DNA of 44,023 nucleotides from Streptosporangiales bacterium (GTDB lineage: Bacteria > Actinomycetota > Actinomycetes > Streptosporangiales > WHST01), in NCBI GenBank assembly GCA_009379825.1, contig WHTA01000050.1, positions 1 through 44,023 on the forward strand, written 5' to 3'. This document shows, piece after piece, positions 9,477-18,099 of the stretch. The notes below the pieces were generated by a model that had not been told where the DNA came from, did no database searches, and saw nothing but the letters and a program-made list of their open reading frames with translations. The position numbers and the translations under genes are program-made. Numbering within the stretch: position 1 is the first letter of the stretch; the number at the start of each line of letters is the position of its first letter.

Positions 9477-10547
9477 ATGGGACGGGTAACCCTGCAGACG
9501 ATCGCCGAGGAGCTCGGCGTGTCGCGCACCACCGTGTCCAACGCGTACAGTCGGCCGAACCAGCTCACGCCGGCACTGCGCGAACGCATCCTGGAGACCG
9601 CCGCCCGCCTCGGCTACGGCGGCCCGGACGCCGCCGCCCGCACCCTGCGCAAGGGCCAGGCAGGCGCGATCGGCCTGCTGTTCACCGAGCCGCTCGGCTT
9701 CGTGCTCTCCGACGAGTTCGCGGTGAGCTTCCTGCACGGCGTGGCGGAGACCGCGGAGGAGCACCACGTCGGCGTGGTGCTGACCTCCGTCCAAGGCGGC
9801 GACAAGGGCCTGGACACGGTCAAGAACGCAGTCGTCGACGGCTTCTGCATCTACTGCTGCGCCGACGACACCCGCGCCACCGACGTGATCCGGCAGCGCA
9901 ACCTGCCGATCGTGCACACGTACCAGGTAAGCGACGCGGACGCGAGCTACGCGGCCATCGACGACCATCAGGCGGCGGCAGCCGCCGCGCAGCACCTGCT
10001 CGACCTCGGCCACGACCGGATCGCGGTGATCGCCGACTGCGGCCTGCCACCGGGGCACCTCGGCCCGCTCGACCGTGCCGCCATCGAGGCCTACCCGGAG
10101 AGCGACTCCCGCAGCCGGCTCGCCGGCTACCTGGACGCGTACACCGCCGCCGGGCTCGACCCGCAGGCGCTGCAGTTCGTCTACGCATCGAGCAACACGA
10201 TGGGCGCTGGCAACGCCGCCATGGCCCACCTGCTCGAGCAGATGCCGTGGCCGACGGGGGTGCTAGCCGGCACCGACGTCCTCGCCCTCGGCGCCTTGAC
10301 CGCGCTCGACGTACACGGGCTCACCCCCGGGCGGGAGATCTCCGTCGTCGGGCTGGACGACATCCCGCGGGCGTCCCAGGCCGGTCTCACCACGATCAGG
10401 CAGCCGGGGCGGCAGAAGGGCAGGACCGCGGCGAGCCTACTCCTCGACCCGCCTGCCGATCCCGACGAGCGGCGAGTCGTGCTGCCGACCGAGCTCGTCG
10501 CCCGCGAGTCCACCGGCCCGCCACCGGGCCTCGACCTGCGCTCCTAG
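9477..10547 (+). CDS. LacI-family transcriptional regulator
   Basis: 356 residues. The N-terminal helix-turn-helix is VTLQTIAEELGVSRTTVSNA, with a hinge helix PALRERILETAARLGY, followed by a periplasmic-binding-protein-like sensor domain (GQAGAIGLLF, FLHGVAETAEE, WPTGVLAGTDVLALGALTAL, ISVVGLDDIPRASQAGLTTI). LacI proteins are usually repressors released by a sugar or nucleoside. No sugar transport or catabolic gene is near it, so the ligand is not predictable. The start is the ATG 12 bp after the operator palindrome. The only gene likely to be co-transcribed is the small one 11 bp downstream. Confidence 0.9.
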   Translation: MGRVTLQTIAEELGVSRTTVSNAYSRPNQLTPALRERILETAARLGYGGPDAAARTLRKGQAGAIGLLFTEPLGFVLSDEFAVSFLHGVAETAEEHHVGVVLTSVQGGDKGLDTVKNAVVDGFCIYCCADDTRATDVIRQRNLPIVHTYQVSDADASYAAIDDHQAAAAAAQHLLDLGHDRIAVIADCGLPPGHLGPLDRAAIEAYPESDSRSRLAGYLDAYTAAGLDPQALQFVYASSNTMGAGNAAMAHLLEQMPWPTGVLAGTDVLALGALTALDVHGLTPGREISVVGLDDIPRASQAGLTTIRQPGRQKGRTAASLLLDPPADPDERRVVLPTELVARESTGPPPGLDLRS

Positions 10548-10558
10548 AGAGGACTGCC

Positions 10559-10786
10559 ATGCTCCCGGTCGGCTTCACCAACCCCGCCGACGCGACGCGC
10601 GCGCTGACCACGTCGGCGCTGCCCGACGCGCCCGTACTGGACGACGAGCCGGCGGCCGACCGGGTCCGCGTGGGGTACGCGCGCAGCACGGCAGCGCGGC
10701 TGCTGCGTTCCTTCGCCGCCGGCGCCAACCGCGCGGCGGAACGCGTCGAGCCGTGCCCGCTCCACTGCGGCACGGCCCGCCCGTAG
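10559..10786 (+). CDS. Small hypothetical protein downstream of the LacI gene
   Basis: 75 residues starting MLPVGFTNPADATRALTTSA, with a strong ribosome site (AGAGAGGA) seven bases before the ATG. The gap to the LacI gene is 11 bp. Two Cys residues sit near the end (EPCPLHCGTARP). No signal peptide, membrane segment or known domain is visible. The placement behind an autoregulated LacI gene suggests that it is in the same operon. I do not recognise the family. It converges on pstB with a 6-bp gap. Confidence 0.55.
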   Translation: MLPVGFTNPADATRALTTSALPDAPVLDDEPAADRVRVGYARSTAARLLRSFAAGANRAAERVEPCPLHCGTARP

Positions 10787-10792
10787 CCTTCG

Positions 10793-11650
10793 TCAGCCGA
10801 CGCGGCCGGTGATGTAGTCCTCGGTCGCCTGCTGCTTCGGCGTCCGGAACATCGTCGAGGTGTCGTCGACCTCGATCAGCGTGCCCGGCATGCCGGGCCC
10901 CGGCACCGAGAAGAACGCCGTCATGTCGCTGACCCTGGACGCCTGCTGCATGTTGTGCGTCACGATGATGATCGTGTACTGCTGCTTCAGCTCGGCGATC
11001 AGGTCCTCGATAGCCAGCGTCGAGATCGGGTCGAGCGCGGAACACGGCTCGTCCATCAGCAGCACCTCGGGCTCGATGGCGATCGCGCGCGCGATGCACA
11101 GCCGCTGCTGCTGCCCGCCGGACAGTGCAGAACCGGCCTTGTTCAGCCGGTCCTTGACCTCTTCCCAGAGGTTCGTACGCCGCAGCGCCTTCTCCACGAT
11201 GTCGTCGTAGCCGCCGCGCCGCCTGCCCTTGCCGAGGAGCTTCAGGCCGGCCACCACGTTGTCGTAGATCGACATGGTGGGGAACGGGTTCGCCTTCTGG
11301 AACACCATGCCGACGGCCCGCCGCACCGACGTCGGGTCGACGTCGCCGCGGTAGATGTCCACGCCGTCGATCGAGACGGTGCCGTCGATCCTGGCGCCGG
11401 GAATCTCCTCGTGCATCCGGTTGATCGACCGAATCACGGTGGACTTGCCGCAGCCCGACGGGCCGATGAACGCGTGCACCGTACGGGGTTCCACGGTCAA
11501 CGTCACGTCGGTCACGGCCGCATGCGAGCCGTAGTAGGCGGTGAGCCCGTTGATCTCGACCCGGGTGCCGGCCGACGGCTGGACCGCGTTCGTGTCCTGC
11601 ACGGGCGCCGACTGCTGCGTACCCGCGATCTGGTCAGTCGTCGTGCTCAC
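10793..11650 (-). CDS. pstB: Phosphate ABC transporter ATP-binding protein
   Basis: ATPase that drives phosphate import by PstSCA. Walker A is GPSGCGKST, the signature is [14 protein letters not shown] and Walker B is [13 protein letters not shown]; the H-loop lies in [13 protein letters not shown] choose the GTG start of [10 protein letters not shown] (285 residues), because GGGAGGTG stands six bases before it. An in-frame ATG 51 bp further upstream (just after the pstA stop) has no good ribosome site. Last gene of the pstSCAB operon. Confidence 0.95.
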   Translation of the reverse strand: MSTTTDQIAGTQQSAPVQDTNAVQPSAGTRVEINGLTAYYGSHAAVTDVTLTVEPRTVHAFIGPSGCGKSTVIRSINRMHEEIPGARIDGTVSIDGVDIYRGDVDPTSVRRAVGMVFQKANPFPTMSIYDNVVAGLKLLGKGRRRGGYDDIVEKALRRTNLWEEVKDRLNKAGSALSGGQQQRLCIARAIAIEPEVLLMDEPCSALDPISTLAIEDLIAELKQQYTIIIVTHNMQQASRVSDMTAFFSVPGPGMPGTLIEVDDTSTMFRTPKQQATEDYITGRVG

Positions 11651-11701
11651 TGTCGCACCTCCCGGCTCGGTTGCGTTCATCTGATCCCACGGTTCCCACA
11701 T

Positions 11702-12607
11702 CTAGTGTCGGTGGACCTTCGGCGCCTTCCAGCGCGCGAGCGCACGCGCCGCGATGTTCAGCAGCAGTACACCGGCGACGAGCGTCAGTGCTCCCGCCCA
11801 TGCCCTCGTGATGGCCGCGTCCGTCGGGCGGCTCGCCTGGTCGAAGACGTACTGCGCCAGACCGATCTGCGGCCCCGAGAACGGGTTGAAGTTGATCGAG
11901 TCGGTGAAGAAGACGGTCAACAGCAACGGCGCCGTCTCCCCCGTCACCCGCGCGACGGCGAGCATCAGCCCGGTCACCAGGCCGGCGGCCGCCGTCGGCA
12001 GCACCACCTTCAACACGACCAGCCAGCGCGGCACACCCAGCGCGAGGGCGGCCTCGCGCAGGTCGTTCGGCACCAGCCGGAACATCTCCTCCGACGACCG
12101 CACCACGACCGGCAGCATCAGGATCGACAGTGCGATCGCACCGGCGAAACCGGAGAAGCCCTGACCGAGCGCGAGCACCCAGAACGCCAGCACGAACAGG
12201 CCGGCCACGATCGAGGGGATACCCGTCATCACGTCGATGACGAAGTTCACCGAGCGGGCGAGCTTGCCGTTGCCGCCGTACTCCACCAGGTAGATGGCGA
12301 CCAGGATGCCCACAGGAACCGACAGCAGCGCCGCCAACCCGACCTGCTCGGCGGTGCCCACGATCGCGTGGTAGGCGCCACCGCCCGCGTCCGTCGCACC
12401 GATGTTGCGCATCGAGAACATGAGGAACTCGACGTCGAGCCGGGCGATGCCCTGCTTGACAACGGCGAACAGCACCGCCACGAGCGGCGCGAGGGCGACG
12501 ACGACCGCGAGGTAGATACCGAACCGCGCCACCTTGTCGCTCACCCGGCGACGCAACGAGGGACGCACCTTCACCGGCGTGCTCCTGGCGATATCGGTGG
12601 TACTCAT
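11702..12607 (-). CDS. pstA: Phosphate ABC transporter permease PstA
   Basis: Inner-membrane permease, 301 residues with about six membrane helices. The N-terminal helix is YLAVVVALAPLVAVLFAVV, and the binding-protein-dependent transport motif (EAALALGVPRWLVVLKVVLP) contacts PstB. The start overlaps the end of pstC by 4 bp. It forms a heterodimer with PstC. Confidence 0.95.
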   Translation of the reverse strand: MSTTDIARSTPVKVRPSLRRRVSDKVARFGIYLAVVVALAPLVAVLFAVVKQGIARLDVEFLMFSMRNIGATDAGGGAYHAIVGTAEQVGLAALLSVPVGILVAIYLVEYGGNGKLARSVNFVIDVMTGIPSIVAGLFVLAFWVLALGQGFSGFAGAIALSILMLPVVVRSSEEMFRLVPNDLREAALALGVPRWLVVLKVVLPTAAAGLVTGLMLAVARVTGETAPLLLTVFFTDSINFNPFSGPQIGLAQYVFDQASRPTDAAITRAWAGALTLVAGVLLLNIAARALARWKAPKVHRH

Positions 12608-13581
12608 CGCGCCGCCTTCTTCTTGCCCTTGACCTGCAGCACCCTGGCCAGTGCGTTGACCGCGAAGGTGATCAAGAAGAGCACCAGACCGGACGCGATC
12701 AGCGCGCCACGGCCGATCTCACCGGCCTCGCCGAAGCTGTTCGCGATGTTCGCGGCGAACGTCGCACCGCCGGGCTCCAGGATGTGCAGCGAAATCGTGA
12801 AGCTCGAAGACAGTACGAGGGCCACCGCGATGGTCTCGCCGAGCGCGCGCCCGAGGCCGAGCATCGCCGCCGAGGTGATGCCTCGCTTGGCGTTCGGCAA
12901 CACGGCCAGCTTGATCGTCTCCCAGCGCGTCGCCCCGAGCGCCTTCGCCGCCTCGATCTGCGACATCGGCACCCGCATCAGCACCTCACGCGACAGTGCC
13001 GCGATGATCGGCAGGATCATCACGGCGAGCACCACACCGGCGAGGAACAGGGAGCGGCCGACCAGGTCGGCCTCGAATAACGGGATCCAGCCGAGCACCG
13101 CGGCCATCGCACCCTGCACCGGTGTCATCACCGGCGCCAGGTACTGCAGCCCCCAGAGCCCGAAGACTACACTCGGCACGGCCGCGAGCAGGTCGACCGC
13201 GTGGCCGAGGAACCTACCGGCGGCGCCGGTCGCGTACTGGGTGGTGAACAACGCCACCGCCACCGCGACCGGGGTGGCCAGCACCAAGGCGATGGCGCTG
13301 GACATCAACGTGCCCCAGGTCAGCGCCGCGACACCGAAGACGCTTGGCGTGGAGTCGGGGAACCAGTTCTTCTCGGTCAGGAAGTTCGCGGTGTTCTCCC
13401 GGAGCGCGGGCACCGCCTCACCGACGAGGAAGCCGGTGATGGCCGCCATGATGAGGAGCACGAACACTCCCGCGAAGCGGACGAGCAGCCGGAACGCCCG
13501 GTCTCCGAAGAGCCGGGCGCTCCGCTCACCGCGGGGTGACGAGAGCACCTCGTCACGTGACGTCGCTTGTGCGGTCATCAA
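12604..13581 (-). CDS. pstC: Phosphate ABC transporter permease PstC
   Basis: Inner-membrane permease, 325 residues with six membrane helices, such as FAGVFVLLIMAAITGFLVGE. The coupling loop for PstB is IEAAKALGATRWETIKLAVL. Overlaps of 4 bp on both sides (with pstS and pstA) mark a tightly coupled operon. Confidence 0.95.
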   Translation of the reverse strand: MMTAQATSRDEVLSSPRGERSARLFGDRAFRLLVRFAGVFVLLIMAAITGFLVGEAVPALRENTANFLTEKNWFPDSTPSVFGVAALTWGTLMSSAIALVLATPVAVAVALFTTQYATGAAGRFLGHAVDLLAAVPSVVFGLWGLQYLAPVMTPVQGAMAAVLGWIPLFEADLVGRSLFLAGVVLAVMILPIIAALSREVLMRVPMSQIEAAKALGATRWETIKLAVLPNAKRGITSAAMLGLGRALGETIAVALVLSSSFTISLHILEPGGATFAANIANSFGEAGEIGRGALIASGLVLFLITFAVNALARVLQVKGKKKAAR

Positions 13582-14711
13582 CTGATCGACTTCACCGATT
13601 CGCGTACCTTGCCGGCGAGCTCGTCGGGCAGCGGGGCGTAACCGATCTCGCTGAGCTTGTCCTGCCCCTTCTGGCTGGACGTGTAGGAGAGGAAGCCCTT
13701 CACCAGGTCGACCTGCTCCTTCGAGAGACCCTCTTCGCAGGTGATCTCGTAGGTCACCAGGACGATCGGGTAGGCACCCTTCGCCTTGGTGGTGTAGTCG
13801 ATCTCCAGTGCGAGGTCGTTACCCTTGCCGACGATCTTCGCCGAGTCGACCGTCGCCGCCGCAGACTCACCGGTCAGCGAGACGTACTCACCTGCGCCGT
13901 TCTTCACCTTCGCCTGCTGCAGTTCCGAGTTCTCCGCGTAGGACATCTCGACGTAGCTGATCGCACCCTCGGTGTTCTTCAGCGAGCTCGCGATGCCGTC
14001 GGAGCCCTTGGCGCCCTGACCGCCCGGTGCCTTCCACACCTTGTCGGCGCCGTAGGTCCAGTCCTTCGGCGCGGCGTTGCTCAGGTAGTCGGTGAAGTTG
14101 TCCGTGGTGCCGGACTCGTCACTGCGGTGCACGGCCTGGATCGGCGTCGCCGGCAGCTTCGCGTCCGGGTTCTCGGCCTTGATGGCCGGGTCGTTCCACT
14201 TCTTGACCTTGCCGGCGAAGATCTTCGCCATGGTCGACGGGCTCAGCTGCAGGTCGTCGACGCCCTCGAGCTTGTAGACGACGGCGACCGGGCCGACGAC
14301 CATCGGCAGGTTGATGGCCTTGTTGCCCTCGCAGCGCTCCTGCGCCTTCTTCGCCTCGGCCGGCTCCAGCGCGGAGTCCGAGCCGGCGAACCCGGTGCTG
14401 CCCTGGAGGAACTGCTCGATCCCCGCGCCGGATCCGTTGGGCTGGTAGTTGATGGTCGCGCCGTCGCAGCTGCTCTGGTACGCCTTGACCCACTCGGTCA
14501 CGGCGTTCGCCTGCGCCGACGAGCCGGATGTGTTCAGACTGCCCTTCGCGCAGTCGCTCGCCTTCGGGGACGCGGCCTTGTCCGTGCCGCCACCACTCGG
14601 GTCCTGGCCGCACGCGGAGAGCGCGAGCACGCTCGCGAGCAGTAGCGCTCCACCGGCGACATGCTTGTTGTACCTGTTCGTTGTCCTCACGCTCCCGAAA
14701 CTAGGGAGCAC
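13578..14711 (-). CDS. pstS: Phosphate-binding lipoprotein PstS
   Basis: Extracellular phosphate receptor of the Pst importer, 377 residues. The signal peptide ends in a lipobox, ASVLALSACGQ, so the mature protein is anchored by a lipidated cysteine. Phosphate-binding segments include NTSGSSAQANAVTEWV, GSDSALEPAEAKKAQ and RSDESGTTDNFTDYL. The farthest GTG is used here; a second GTG seven codons downstream is equally possible and leaves the signal peptide intact. It is first in the operon, behind a PHO box. Confidence 0.95.
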   Translation of the reverse strand: MLPSFGSVRTTNRYNKHVAGGALLLASVLALSACGQDPSGGGTDKAASPKASDCAKGSLNTSGSSAQANAVTEWVKAYQSSCDGATINYQPNGSGAGIEQFLQGSTGFAGSDSALEPAEAKKAQERCEGNKAINLPMVVGPVAVVYKLEGVDDLQLSPSTMAKIFAGKVKKWNDPAIKAENPDAKLPATPIQAVHRSDESGTTDNFTDYLSNAAPKDWTYGADKVWKAPGGQGAKGSDGIASSLKNTEGAISYVEMSYAENSELQQAKVKNGAGEYVSLTGESAAATVDSAKIVGKGNDLALEIDYTTKAKGAYPIVLVTYEITCEEGLSKEQVDLVKGFLSYTSSQKGQDKLSEIGYAPLPDELAGKVRESVKSIS

Positions 14712-14734
14712 CGGTGACGTGCATCCCTGAAGAG

Positions 14735-14752
14735 GGTGAACGAACGGTTAAC
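14735..14752 (-). promoter_or_regulatory. PHO box before pstS
   Basis: Read on the minus strand, GTTAACC, four bases, then GTTCACC: two direct repeat units with an 11-base period, close to the Streptomyces PhoP consensus. They stand 24 bp before the farthest pstS start. This predicts strong induction of pstSCAB by RegX3 under phosphate limitation. Confidence 0.8.
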
Positions 14753-14863
14753 GGCACGGGAATGCTGGACACCCGCGCGTGTGGCAGGAACCTTAATAAC
14801 TAGTAGTCACTATATGAACACGCAGCGCATGAAGGTGGTCTCACCAGCCCCGACGGCGCCGGC

Positions 14864-16240
14864 TCAGAGCCGGTCCAGGACGTCGGGCAGCGCGCGCGGG
14901 TCGTCCTCGGGAGCCCACTTGCCGTCGCGGATGATGTACGACCACCGCGGGCCGTGGGTGGTCAGCTCGTGCAGGGCGGCGACCAACCGGTCGACGTGCT
15001 CGGCGGTGGTCGCCAGGCCCAGGCTGGAGCGCAGCGCGTTGCCCTGACCCTCGCCCGCGCCGGCCGCCCGCCGCAGCAGCTTCTTCGTCAGCAGGTGCGC
15101 GCAGAACAGCCCGTCGCGGACGCCGATGCCGTACTCCGCGGACAGCGCCGCCGCGATCAGCCCAGGCTCGTGCCCGGCGACGGTGAACGCGACCGTACCC
15201 ACCCGCGGCTGCCCGGCGTCGAACAGCGACAGCACGGTGACCCCGGGCACGCCGGCGAGGCCCGCACACAGCCGCCTGGTCAGCGCGTCCTCGTGCTCGG
15301 CCAGCCGCTGCCGGCCCGCGTCGCGCAGGGTGCGGCAGGCCGCGGCGAGCGCGACCGCCCCGACCACGTTCGGCGAACCGGCCTCCTGCCGCTCCGGCAG
15401 GCCCTGCCACTGCACGCCGCCGGCCTCCACCAGCTTCGACGCGCCACCGCCGGCGAGGTACGGCTCGGCCGCGGCCAGCCAGTCCTGCCGGCCGACGAGT
15501 GCGCCCGCCCCGTACGGCGCGTAGAGCTTGTGCCCGGAGAACGCCAGGTAGTCGACGTCGAGCGCCTGGACGTCCACGTCCCTGTGCGGCAGCAGCTGCG
15601 CGGCGTCGAGCAGCACCCGGGCGCCGTAGCTGTGCGCCACCCGCGCGATCTGCCGCACCGGCCACAGCTCACCGGTGACGTTCGACGCGCCTGTCACGCA
15701 CACCAGCGTCGGGCCGGACAGCGTGCTCAGCGCCAGCCCCACCTTCGCCACCGCGTCCGCGGGGCTGGTCGGCGCGATCAGCTGCGTCAGCGGGTGCCTG
15801 CGCCACGGCAGCAGGTCCGCGTGGTGCTCGCTCTCGAACGCCACCACGTTCGTGCCCGCCGGCAGGCAGTGCGCGAGCAGGTTCAGCGAGTCCGTGGTGT
15901 TCCTGGTGAAGAGCACGGCGTCGTCGGCGCGGGCGCCGACGAACTCGCGCACGACCTCACGGCTGCGCTCGTACGCCTTGGTGGAGACCATCGACCCGTA
16001 CCCCGCGCCACGGTGCACGCTGGCGTAGTACGGCAGGAACTCCTCCACCACGTCGCGCACCGCCGTGAGCGCGGGCGCGCTGGCCGCGTGGTCGAGGTTC
16101 GCGTACGGCACGCGCCCGCCGGTGACCAGCGGCACGGTGACGTCCGCACCGACCACAGCCGGCACCTGGGGCACCAGCTTGCGCGCGTCGAGACGTGGAC
16201 GTGCCACGTCCCGGGAAGTCGAGTCGAGCACAGCCGTCAT
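14864..16240 (-). CDS. Cysteine-desulfurase-like class V aminotransferase
   Basis: PLP enzyme of 458 residues from the ATG that follows GGAGGT by eight bases. The fold-type I class V signature is present: ANLDHAASAP at the start, FTRNTTDSLNLLAH for PLP-phosphate binding, and the Schiff-base lysine in AFSGHKLYAPYGAG. The enzyme may release sulfur from cysteine, but a selenocysteine-lyase-like or other class V role is possible; the active-site loop Cys of SufS/IscS is not evident. The SAM-IV riboswitch in its 5' leader links it to methionine and sulfur metabolism. It is monocistronic, with pstS upstream of its end on the same strand but separately controlled. Confidence 0.85.
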   Translation of the reverse strand: MTAVLDSTSRDVARPRLDARKLVPQVPAVVGADVTVPLVTGGRVPYANLDHAASAPALTAVRDVVEEFLPYYASVHRGAGYGSMVSTKAYERSREVVREFVGARADDAVLFTRNTTDSLNLLAHCLPAGTNVVAFESEHHADLLPWRRHPLTQLIAPTSPADAVAKVGLALSTLSGPTLVCVTGASNVTGELWPVRQIARVAHSYGARVLLDAAQLLPHRDVDVQALDVDYLAFSGHKLYAPYGAGALVGRQDWLAAAEPYLAGGGASKLVEAGGVQWQGLPERQEAGSPNVVGAVALAAACRTLRDAGRQRLAEHEDALTRRLCAGLAGVPGVTVLSLFDAGQPRVGTVAFTVAGHEPGLIAAALSAEYGIGVRDGLFCAHLLTKKLLRRAAGAGEGQGNALRSSLGLATTAEHVDRLVAALHELTTHGPRWSYIIRDGKWAPEDDPRALPDVLDRL

Positions 16241-16303
16241 CGCATACCACCTCCGAGGACAGGGACCCCGGGTAGTACGCGGGATCCGCGCTTGTCCGGC
16301 GTT

Positions 16304-16400
16304 GTCTACGCCAGGCCAGGTCTTCACCCGGGGCACCCCACCGCGGAGGAGGGTTGCCGGCCAGCAAGCCGGGGCTTTGCGCTGGCACTCATGACCTACT
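16304..16400 (-). ncRNA. SAM-IV riboswitch
   Basis: Read on the minus strand, the leader starts with GGTCATGAGTGCCAGCG, continues with AAGCCCCGGCTTGCTGGCCG, GCAACCCTCC, CCGCGGTGGGGTGCCCCGGG and closes with GAAGACCTGGCC. This matches my memory of the SAM-IV class, which is restricted to actinomycetes. The element lies 60 bp before the start of the desulfurase-like gene. It is expected to lower expression when S-adenosylmethionine is high; no clear terminator follows, so control of translation is more likely. Confidence 0.9.
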
Positions 16401-16489
16401 GCGTCCGCAGCTTACCGGAGGCGGTGGCTGCTGTTCCATCCCTTTGCCCGTGATGTGAGAAGCCGTACACCGGCCCTGACACCACGTGG

Positions 16490-17233
16490 CTACTTCTTCG
16501 CCCCCTGGGCGGCGACGGCGGCGATGGCCTCCTCGGCCGCCTCCGGGTCGAGGTAGCCCTTGGAGAGCACCTGCATGTCGTCGTCGAGCTCGTAGACCAG
16601 CGGGATGCCGGTCGGGATGTTCAGCTCGACGACCTCCTCGTCCCCCAGGTCGTCGAGGTGCTTCACCAGCGCGCGCAACGAGTTGCCGTGCGCCGCGACC
16701 ATGACGGTGGCGCCGCTACGCAGGTCGGGGACGAGCGCGTCGTACCAGTAAGGGAGCATCCGCACGAGCACGTCCTTCAGGCACTCGGTGCGCGGCACCG
16801 CGTCGGACGGCAGCGACGCGTACCTGGGGTCGCCGACCTGGGAGAGCTCGTCGTCGTCGGGCAGCGGAGGCGGCGGGGTGTCGTACGAGCGCCGCCAGAC
16901 CATGAACTGTTCCTCGCCGAACTCCTCGCGCGTCTGCGCCTTGTTCTTGCCCTGCAGCGCGCCGTAGTGGCGCTCGTTCAGCCGCCAGCTGCGCCGTACG
17001 GGGATCCACAGCCGCTCGCAGCCGTCGAGCGTGATGTTCGCGGTGCGGATGGCGCGCTGCAGCACCGAGGTGTGCAGGACGTCGGGCAGCACGCCCTCGT
17101 CGACCAGCAGGTCGCCGGCGCGCTGCGCCTCCTCCTCACCCTTGGTGGAGAGGTCGACGTCCACCCAGCCGGTAAACAGTCCCTCGGCATTCCACACGCT
17201 CTCGCCGTGTCGTACGAGCACCAACGTCGCCAT
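16490..17233 (-). CDS. gpmA: 2,3-bisphosphoglycerate-dependent phosphoglycerate mutase
   Basis: Glycolytic enzyme that interconverts 3- and 2-phosphoglycerate. Its 247 residues are normal for the dimeric dPGM type. The phosphohistidine motif is [20 protein letters not shown], the second catalytic region is [20 protein letters not shown], and the late histidine lies in [17 protein letters not shown]. The ATG is placed eight bases after AGGAGG; an earlier in-frame ATG is itself within that ribosome site context. The neighbours (mshA, YbjN, gpm) recall the Streptomyces order. Confidence 0.96.
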   Translation of the reverse strand: MATLVLVRHGESVWNAEGLFTGWVDVDLSTKGEEEAQRAGDLLVDEGVLPDVLHTSVLQRAIRTANITLDGCERLWIPVRRSWRLNERHYGALQGKNKAQTREEFGEEQFMVWRRSYDTPPPPLPDDDELSQVGDPRYASLPSDAVPRTECLKDVLVRMLPYWYDALVPDLRSGATVMVAAHGNSLRALVKHLDDLGDEEVVELNIPTGIPLVYELDDDMQVLSKGYLDPEAAEEAIAAVAAQGAKK

Positions 17234-17374
17234 CGAAGCGGCCTCCTGCATTCCACCGATCTCAGCTGCGTCGCACGAGCACGACCTCGGGCCCGGACAC
17301 GCGTCGGAGCCTATCGACCCGACCCGCGACGACCACCCCCGCTCCCCCGGCACAGCCGCTAGACTGCTTCCGAT

Positions 17375-17390
17375 TTGAGCAGTCGCTCAA
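17375..17390. promoter_or_regulatory. Palindromic operator, probably for the TetR regulator
   Basis: TTGAGC-AGTC-GCTCAA is a 16-bp perfect palindrome of the size and type bound by TetR dimers. It lies 17 bp before the start of the three-gene operon that ends in a TetR gene. A -10 like TAGACT at 17360-17365 places the palindrome at the transcription start. Confidence 0.65.
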
Positions 17391-17406
17391 GAACTGTGGG
17401 AGACCG

Positions 17407-18099
17407 ATGAGCCTGTACGTCGAGACGCTGATCAGGGCGGATCTCGACCTGATCTGGCACCGCACCCAGGACCCCAGCCAGCACGAGCGCTGGGACCTGC
17501 GGTTCACGGAGATCAGCTACCTGCCCAGGCCGGCGCCGCACGCGCCGCAGCGGTTCAGGTACGCGACCCGGCTGCTGCCCGGCCTCGTCGTGGGCGGCAC
17601 GGGGATCGCGGCCGGCGAGCGGTTCCGCGCCGACGGCACCCGTACCTCCGTACTGCGGTTCCGGTCACCGCACCCGCTTGCGCTGCTCGCGCACGGGCAC
17701 GGCTACTGGCGGTACGTACCGACCGCCGCAGGCGTGCGCTTCCTGACCGGCTACGACTACGCCCCGCGCTGGGGCCGGTTCGGCCGGCTCGCCGACCGGC
17801 TGGTCCTCCGGCCGCTGATGGGCTGGGCCACCGCCTGGTCGTTCGACCGCCTGCGGCTGTGGTGCGAGCGCGGCATCACACCGGCGCGCGCACTCCGCAA
17901 CGGCCTGCTCGAGCTAGCCCTGCGCGCCGCGGTCATCGCCGTCGCCGCCTGGTGCCTGCCGTACGCACCCGCCGTCGCCGCGGTCGCACTCGCGGCGGCG
18001 GCCGTACTGCCGCCACTGCCTGGCACCCCCGCCGCCCGGCGCTGCCTATGCCGCAAGCAGCCGGCGCCCAACCCACTCACCCGACTGGAGCACCCGTGA
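17407..18099 (+). CDS. SRPBCC-like protein with C-terminal membrane segment
   Basis: 230 residues. Residues 1-150 resemble a START/SRPBCC ligand-binding fold: LYVETLIRADLDLIWHRTQD is the usual first strand and helix, and SPHPLALLAHGHGYWRYVPT and GVRFLTGYDYAPRWGRFG follow the pattern. A membrane-spanning hydrophobic stretch lies near residues 172-205 (LELALRAAVIAVAAWCLPYA), followed by a short basic tail. The ligand is unknown. ATG start after a GGGAGA ribosome site. It overlaps the DUF4166 gene by a GTGA, so it is the first of a coupled three-gene operon. Confidence 0.7.
   Translation: MSLYVETLIRADLDLIWHRTQDPSQHERWDLRFTEISYLPRPAPHAPQRFRYATRLLPGLVVGGTGIAAGERFRADGTRTSVLRFRSPHPLALLAHGHGYWRYVPTAAGVRFLTGYDYAPRWGRFGRLADRLVLRPLMGWATAWSFDRLRLWCERGITPARALRNGLLELALRAAVIAVAAWCLPYAPAVAAVALAAAAVLPPLPGTPAARRCLCRKQPAPNPLTRLEHP

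Noticed and set aside
10955-13585. Very long plus-strand open frame opposite pstBAC
   Set aside because: Low-complexity Arg/His/Asp-rich translation, no ribosome site, and the pst genes on the other strand are unmistakable. A GC-rich shadow, as are many other long antisense frames in the window.
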